NCBI GenBank assembly: GCA_004297555.1
Contig: SCSV01000176.1
Span: 1 to 8,467, forward strand
Length of the DNA stretch: 8,467 bases
Direction of reading: 5' to 3'
Origin: Salinibacterium sp.
Lineage (GTDB): Bacteria > Actinomycetota > Actinomycetes > Actinomycetales > Microbacteriaceae
Each line of letters begins with the position of its first letter. The stretch's first letter is position 1. The notes under the pieces are model-generated. The model was not told where the DNA came from and searched no databases. It saw nothing but the letters and a program-made list of their open reading frames with translations. Shown here in pieces: positions 5,785 through 8,467 of the stretch. The position numbers and the translations under genes were made by a program.

Positions 5785-6398
5785 TGCGCGTACTGGGCAT
5801 CGACCCGGGCCTCACTCGCTGTGGGGTCGGCATCGTAGACATCTCCGCCACTCGCGCGGCGAGCCTCGTGCACGTGGGCGTGATCCGCACTCCCGCCGAG
5901 CTGCCGCTCGAACGCCGGCTGCTCGCGATCGCCGAGGCCATCGCGCTCGCCCTCGATGAGTTCGCCCCGCACTCGGTCGCGATCGAGCGGGTCTTCGCCC
6001 AACAGAACCTCCGCACCGTGATGGGCACTGCTCAAGCGAGCGGCGTCGCTCTGCACCTCGCCGCGGCGCGCGGTTTGACGGTTGGGTTGCACACGCCGAC
6101 TGAGGTCAAGGCCGCGGTCACCGGTTACGGTGCCGCCGAGAAGCGGCAAGTGGGCACGATGGTCGCCCGAATCCTCGGCCTCGACGAGGTTCCCAAGCCT
6201 GCCGATGCGGCGGATGCCCTGGCTCTCGCCATTTGCCATGGCTGGCACGCTGATATTTCCCCTCGAGCCGTGCAAGCAGCACTAACCCCCGCACTGACCC
6301 CCGCGCAGCAAGCCTGGCGAGCCGCCGAAGCGGGAGCCCGGAAGCCATCCCCGAAATCGGTGCCCAAGTCAGTGGCCGCTCCTAGGGTGACCTCATGA
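5784..6398 (+). CDS. ruvC: Holliday-junction resolvase RuvC
   Basis: This nuclease cuts Holliday junctions symmetrically after RuvAB branch migration. The N-terminus MRVLGIDPGLTRCG is the canonical family start. The four catalytic acidic residues are in place: D7, E68 in VAIERVF, D141 and D144 in KPADAADALALA. The conserved QQNLRTVMGTAQASG loop (73-87) and VKAAVTGYGAAEK DNA-contact region (108-120) are intact. At 204 residues it is about 30 longer than E. coli RuvC. The excess is a C-terminal tail from about 155 rich in Ala, Pro, Lys and Ser, with two tandem tetrapeptide duplications (ALTP at 166-173, PKSV at 190-197), probably disordered. Its stop overlaps the ruvA start (ATGA). It lacks a clear Shine-Dalgarno and follows a possible LexA-controlled promoter inside yebC. 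Confidence 0.98.
   Translation: MRVLGIDPGLTRCGVGIVDISATRAASLVHVGVIRTPAELPLERRLLAIAEAIALALDEFAPHSVAIERVFAQQNLRTVMGTAQASGVALHLAAARGLTVGLHTPTEVKAAVTGYGAAEKRQVGTMVARILGLDEVPKPADAADALALAICHGWHADISPRAVQAALTPALTPAQQAWRAAEAGARKPSPKSVPKSVAAPRVTS
6279..6302 (+). repeat. Tandem 12-bp duplication in the ruvC tail
   Basis: Two adjacent copies of GCACTnACCCCC, differing only at A/G, encode ALTP-ALTP. The units are in frame, so the tail lengthened without disrupting the protein. A diverged second pair encoding PKSV-PKSV lies at 6351-6374. Confidence 0.7.
6383..6388 (+). promoter_or_regulatory. Putative -10 box of a leaderless ruvA promoter
   Basis: TAGGGT fits TAnnnT, a common high-GC actinobacterial form. 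Six bases separate it from the ruvA ATG at 6395, placing the expected transcription start on the A of ATG. It lies within the last codons of ruvC. If active, it would let ruvAB be expressed without the upstream ruvC promoter. There is no clear -35. Confidence 0.5.
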
Positions 6399-7033
6399 TC
6401 TCCTCTGTGCGCGGCACCGTGCTCGCCGCCATCGGCACGACCGCGGTCATCGAGGTGGGCGGCATCGGCCTGAGCATCCAGGTCACCCCCCAGCATGCGC
6501 TTTCGTTGCGCGTCGGCTCCGAGGCGACGATTCGCACCGCGCTCATCGTGCGCGAAGACGATCTCGCCCTCTACGGTTTCGCCGAGGCGGAGGAGCTGCT
6601 CGTCTTCGATCTGCTGCGCGGGGTCACCGGTGTCGGACCGAAGAGCGCGCTTGGAGTGCTCGCCGCAATGGCCCCGGCCGAGATCGCGAACGCGGTCGGT
6701 CGTGAAGACGACGCGGCCTTCCGCAAAGTGTCGGGTGTCGGGCCGAAGACCGCGAAGCTCATCGTCGTCTCGCTCGCCGGCAAGCTCATGGGCGTCACCG
6801 CCAAGGCGGCCGCTGCGCAGGTTTCGAGCGTGGGCGACAACGTCGCGGTCGCCCTCGTCGGCCTAGGTTGGCCCGAGCGTGTCGCCCTGCAAGCGGTCGA
6901 GGATGCCCTAGCCGCCGCATCCCCGGCAGAACGCGATGCCGTGCCCGCGCTCCTCCGACTCGCGCTCGCCCAGCTCGGACCGCAGGGCTCGCTCGTCTCA
7001 CAGGGTTCGACGCAGTCGGGAGGCTCCGCGTGA
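6395..7033 (+). CDS. ruvA: Holliday-junction branch-migration protein RuvA
   Basis: RuvA tetramers bind the four-way junction and load RuvB motors. The 212-residue product has the N-terminal OB-fold (about 1-63, starting MISSVRGTV and ending in the conserved LALYGF), two helix-hairpin-helix motifs with GVGPK at 79-83 and again at 114-118, and a C-terminal three-helix domain (about 150-200) that contacts RuvB. A short Ser/Gly/Gln-rich tail follows. The linker after 131 is alanine-rich and flexible. The ATG overlaps the ruvC stop by four bases, so translation may be coupled, leaderless or both. The end overlaps ruvB by four bases (GTGA). Length is only slightly above the E. coli protein. Confidence 0.98.
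   Translation: MISSVRGTVLAAIGTTAVIEVGGIGLSIQVTPQHALSLRVGSEATIRTALIVREDDLALYGFAEAEELLVFDLLRGVTGVGPKSALGVLAAMAPAEIANAVGREDDAAFRKVSGVGPKTAKLIVVSLAGKLMGVTAKAAAAQVSSVGDNVAVALVGLGWPERVALQAVEDALAAASPAERDAVPALLRLALAQLGPQGSLVSQGSTQSGGSA
7018..7023 (+). promoter_or_regulatory. Shine-Dalgarno site that fixes the ruvB start
   Basis: GGGAGG ends six bases before GTG 7030 and is one of only two strong ribosome-binding sites in the window. It supports the short ruvB start over the longer open frame that begins at 6868 inside ruvA. Confidence 0.75.
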
Positions 7034-8076
7034 CCACCGAGCACGACGCCATCCTGAGGCCCCTGCCGGAGTCCGAGGCCGAATTCGCCTTCGAGGGGGC
7101 ACTGCGCCCGCGCTCGCTCGCGGAGTTCATCGGCCAGCCGAAGGTGCGCGGCCAACTGCAGTTGCTGTTGCAGGCGGCAGCGATGCAGAACCGCACGCCC
7201 GACCACATCCTGCTGGCCGGCCCGCCCGGCCTCGGCAAGACCACCCTCGCCATGATCGTCGCCCACGAGAGCGGGCGCCCACTGCGCATGTCGAGCGGCC
7301 CGGCCATCCAGCACGCCGGTGATCTCGCCGCCGTGTTGTCCTCGCTCGTACCGGGCGAAGTGCTGTTCATCGACGAGATCCACCGCATGGCGCGCTCCGC
7401 CGAGGAGATGCTGTACCTCGCGATGGAGGATTTTCGCATCGACATCATGGTCGGCAAGGGCGCGGGCGCGACATCCATTCCCCTCGACCTGTCGCCATTC
7501 ACTCTCGTCGGCGCGACGACCCGCTCCGGCCTGCTGCCGAACCCACTGCGCGACCGCTTCGGCTTCACCGCCCACCTCGAGTTCTATGACACTCCCGAGC
7601 TGGAGCTCGTGCTCGAGCGCGCCGCCCGCCTGCTCGACCTCGACATCGATTCCCGCGCACTCGCCGAGATCGCGGGCCGCTGCCGGGGAACCCCGCGCAT
7701 CGCGAACAGACTGCTGCGCCGCGTGCGCGACTATGCCCTCGTGCGCGGCTCGGGCTCGGGTGTCGACGCAGTGCACGCCGCGCTCGAACTTTATGACGTG
7801 GATGCCCTCGGCCTCGACCGACTCGACCGCGCCGTCATGCTCACCGTGCTGAACCGTTTCGACGGCGGACCGGTCGGCCTCAACACTCTCGCCGTCTCGG
7901 TCGGCGAGGAGGGCGAGACGATCGAATCAGTAGTGGAGCCGTTCCTCGTGCGCATCGGGCTGCTCACCCGCACGCCGCGGGGTCGCGTAGCCACTCGTGC
8001 CGCCTGGAAACACTTCGGACTCACCAAGCCCGCAGACGGTCACGGCCAGCTTGGCCTCTTTGGGGATGACCTATAA
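7030..8076 (+). CDS. ruvB: Holliday-junction branch-migration ATPase RuvB
   Basis: This 348-residue AAA+ motor forms hexamers on either side of RuvA and drives branch migration with ATP. Visible motifs are the RPRSLAEFIGQ entry to the AAA+ domain (26-36), Walker A GPPGLGKT (64-71), Walker B LFIDEIH (112-118, with D115 and E116), sensor 1 GATTR (161-165), the arginine finger R174 in NPLRDRFG, and sensor 2 in GTPRIANRLLRRVRD (R223). A C-terminal winged-helix DNA-binding domain follows (about 270-340). The GTG start is chosen from the good Shine-Dalgarno, the GTGA overlap with ruvA and the usual family length. An open frame extends upstream to 6868 but would overlap ruvA deeply. The stop TAA is embedded in a perfect TATAAT. 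All catalytic residues are present. Confidence 0.98.
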   Translation: MTTEHDAILRPLPESEAEFAFEGALRPRSLAEFIGQPKVRGQLQLLLQAAAMQNRTPDHILLAGPPGLGKTTLAMIVAHESGRPLRMSSGPAIQHAGDLAAVLSSLVPGEVLFIDEIHRMARSAEEMLYLAMEDFRIDIMVGKGAGATSIPLDLSPFTLVGATTRSGLLPNPLRDRFGFTAHLEFYDTPELELVLERAARLLDLDIDSRALAEIAGRCRGTPRIANRLLRRVRDYALVRGSGSGVDAVHAALELYDVDALGLDRLDRAVMLTVLNRFDGGPVGLNTLAVSVGEEGETIESVVEPFLVRIGLLTRTPRGRVATRAAWKHFGLTKPADGHGQLGLFGDDL

Positions 8077-8077
8077 T
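8072..8077 (+). promoter_or_regulatory. Putative yajC promoter, consensus TATAAT
   Basis: A perfect TATAAT overlaps the ruvB stop codon (TAA at 8074-8076) and stands out in this GC-rich DNA. CTTGGC at 8050-8055 gives a partial -35 at 16 bases. Transcription would start near A8083, giving yajC, and presumably the sec genes after it, a promoter separate from ruvCAB. Confidence 0.6.
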
Positions 8078-8082
8078 TCACA

Positions 8083-8106
8083 ATGGCTCACAACCGGTCT
8101 GCTTAG
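8083..8106 (+). other. Seven-codon mini-ORF in the yajC leader
   Basis: ATG 8083 opens a frame for MAHNRSA and ends at TAG 8104-8106. It begins five bases after TATAAT, so it would be at or next to the transcript 5' end and could be translated leaderless. Its stop is 36 bases before the yajC ATG. It may be a leader peptide or chance; the sequence can also form a hairpin. Confidence 0.3.
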
Positions 8107-8120
8107 GCCGCGCCAGCCAT
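8083..8120 (+). promoter_or_regulatory. Possible hairpin in the yajC 5' leader
   Basis: ATGGCT (8083-8088) can pair with AGCCAT (8115-8120), and inside it CGGTC (8095-8099) with GGCCG (8106-8110) using one G-U pair around a six-base loop. The structure would begin at the predicted transcript 5' end and leave the ribosome-binding site at 8130 free. Stability was not computed. Confidence 0.3.
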
Positions 8121-8129
8121 CTCACCCCC

Positions 8130-8134
8130 GGAGG
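8130..8134 (+). promoter_or_regulatory. Shine-Dalgarno site of yajC
   Basis: GGAGG is separated by eight bases from ATG 8143 and fixes that start. It contrasts with the upstream genes, most of which lack a recognisable site. Confidence 0.8.
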
Positions 8135-8142
8135 CACGGACC

Positions 8143-8467
8143 ATGGACCCGTTACAGATCGCCCTGCTCGCCTTGGCGGTGGTGTTCTTCTTCATGATGT
8201 TCCGCTCCTCGCGGCGCCGTCGCGCGCAGCAAGACGAGCTCCTGTCGAAGGTCGCCCCCGGCGTCGAGGTGATGACCAACTTCGGGCTCTTCGGCACGCT
8301 CAAGTCGGTGGATGAGGTCACCAACGTCGCCGAGATCGAGACGAGTCCCGGCGTGATCGTGCGAGTGCACCGCCAAACCATCGCCAAGGTGATGGGCGAC
8401 GAGGCGGAGGAGGGTGCCCCGCGCTCGGTCGAGGAGGCGATGGAGATCGCCAACCGCGAGGAAGCGG
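8143..8467 (+). CDS. yajC: Sec translocon accessory subunit YajC (3' end outside window)
   Basis: The first 108 codons are visible and the frame is still open at the window edge. A single hydrophobic helix (about 4-20, with VVFFFMMF) is followed at once by a basic stop (RSSRRRRAQQ), as in YajC, a small inner-membrane protein with a cytoplasmic domain that associates with SecDF. The domain core KVAPGVEVMTNFGLFGTL matches the family pattern of an SH3-like fold, followed by a beta-rich stretch to about 85 and an acidic tail. Family members are about 90-120 residues, often longer in actinobacteria, so little is probably missing. secD is expected next, by synteny. The start is fixed by the GGAGG site. 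Confidence 0.93.
   Translation, partial: MDPLQIALLALAVVFFFMMFRSSRRRRAQQDELLSKVAPGVEVMTNFGLFGTLKSVDEVTNVAEIETSPGVIVRVHRQTIAKVMGDEAEEGAPRSVEEAMEIANREEA

Noticed and set aside
5001..6275. A 424-codon open frame on the minus strand across yebC and ruvC
   Set aside because: It lies wholly antisense to two genes with intact catalytic or family motifs. Its product is His/Arg/Asp/Val-rich low-information sequence, typical of the frame opposite high-GC genes.
6868..7029. A longer RuvB starting at 6868
   Set aside because: It would add 54 Arg/Pro-rich residues and overlap ruvA deeply. GTG 7030 has a GGGAGG site six bases upstream, the usual length and a GTGA overlap.
6571..7776. A 401-codon minus-strand open frame across ruvA and ruvB
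   Set aside because: It is antisense to intact ruvA and ruvB, with no motifs; it is a shadow caused by GC-rich third positions. The same applies to the 299-codon frame at 2777-3676 opposite pdxS.
1..8467. Mobile elements, CRISPR arrays, tRNA or rRNA genes, a novel defence system
   Set aside because: No terminal repeats, transposase motifs, spaced repeats, cloverleaf or defence-domain signatures were found. Nearly all sequence is taken up by recognised housekeeping genes.

Overview
The window is gene-dense, GC-rich DNA in which every convincing gene lies on the + strand. Gene order and protein style point to a high-GC actinobacterium. I favour the family Microbacteriaceae, because the ThrS N-terminus, the actinobacterial HIT protein after thrS and a small membrane protein between pdxT and yebC all fit. 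That family call is an inference from recognition, not from a search.

Layout, left to right: the tail of an unidentified gene (1-141); thrS, threonyl-tRNA synthetase (189-2132); a HIT-family protein resembling the actinobacterial Ap4A phosphorylases, overlapping the thrS stop (2132-2716); pdxS and pdxT, the two subunits of PLP synthase (2792-3700 and 3690-4295); an unrecognised two-helix membrane protein (4338-4943); yebC (4998-5756); ruvC, ruvA and ruvB, the Holliday-junction resolvasome (5784-6398, 6395-7033, 7030-8076); and the start of yajC (8143 to the window edge), which normally precedes secD/secF. Gaps are short (27 to 75 bases) and several junctions overlap (TGATG, an 11-base overlap, ATGA, GTGA), so the genes are probably read as one or a few long transcripts. 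I see no convincing intrinsic terminator, RNA gene, CRISPR array, insertion sequence or attachment site.

The genes themselves are housekeeping; the interest is in the control signals. (1) A LexA/SOS-box-like palindrome with a -10-like TATATT inside it lies in the last codons of yebC, about 75 bases before ruvC. It uses the only in-frame ATA codon in the window, which suggests damage-inducible control of ruvCAB from inside the upstream gene. (2) At least five starts (thrS, the membrane protein, yebC, ruvA, and with a slightly longer gap pdxS) have a TAnnnT-type -10 box 6 to 8 bases before the start codon and no Shine-Dalgarno sequence. This is the arrangement expected of leaderless mRNAs. (3) A perfect TATAAT overlaps the ruvB stop codon and precedes a short yajC leader holding a seven-codon mini-ORF that can also fold into a hairpin. 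(4) The hexamer GGATGC/GCATCC is strikingly favoured over GGACGC/GCGTCC, including at synonymous sites, which hints at a methylation, repair or restriction effect on the genome.

Functionally, the genes cover tRNA charging and alarmone turnover (thrS, HIT), vitamin B6 synthesis (pdxST), a translation or transcription factor (yebC), recombinational repair (ruvCAB) and protein export (yajC).
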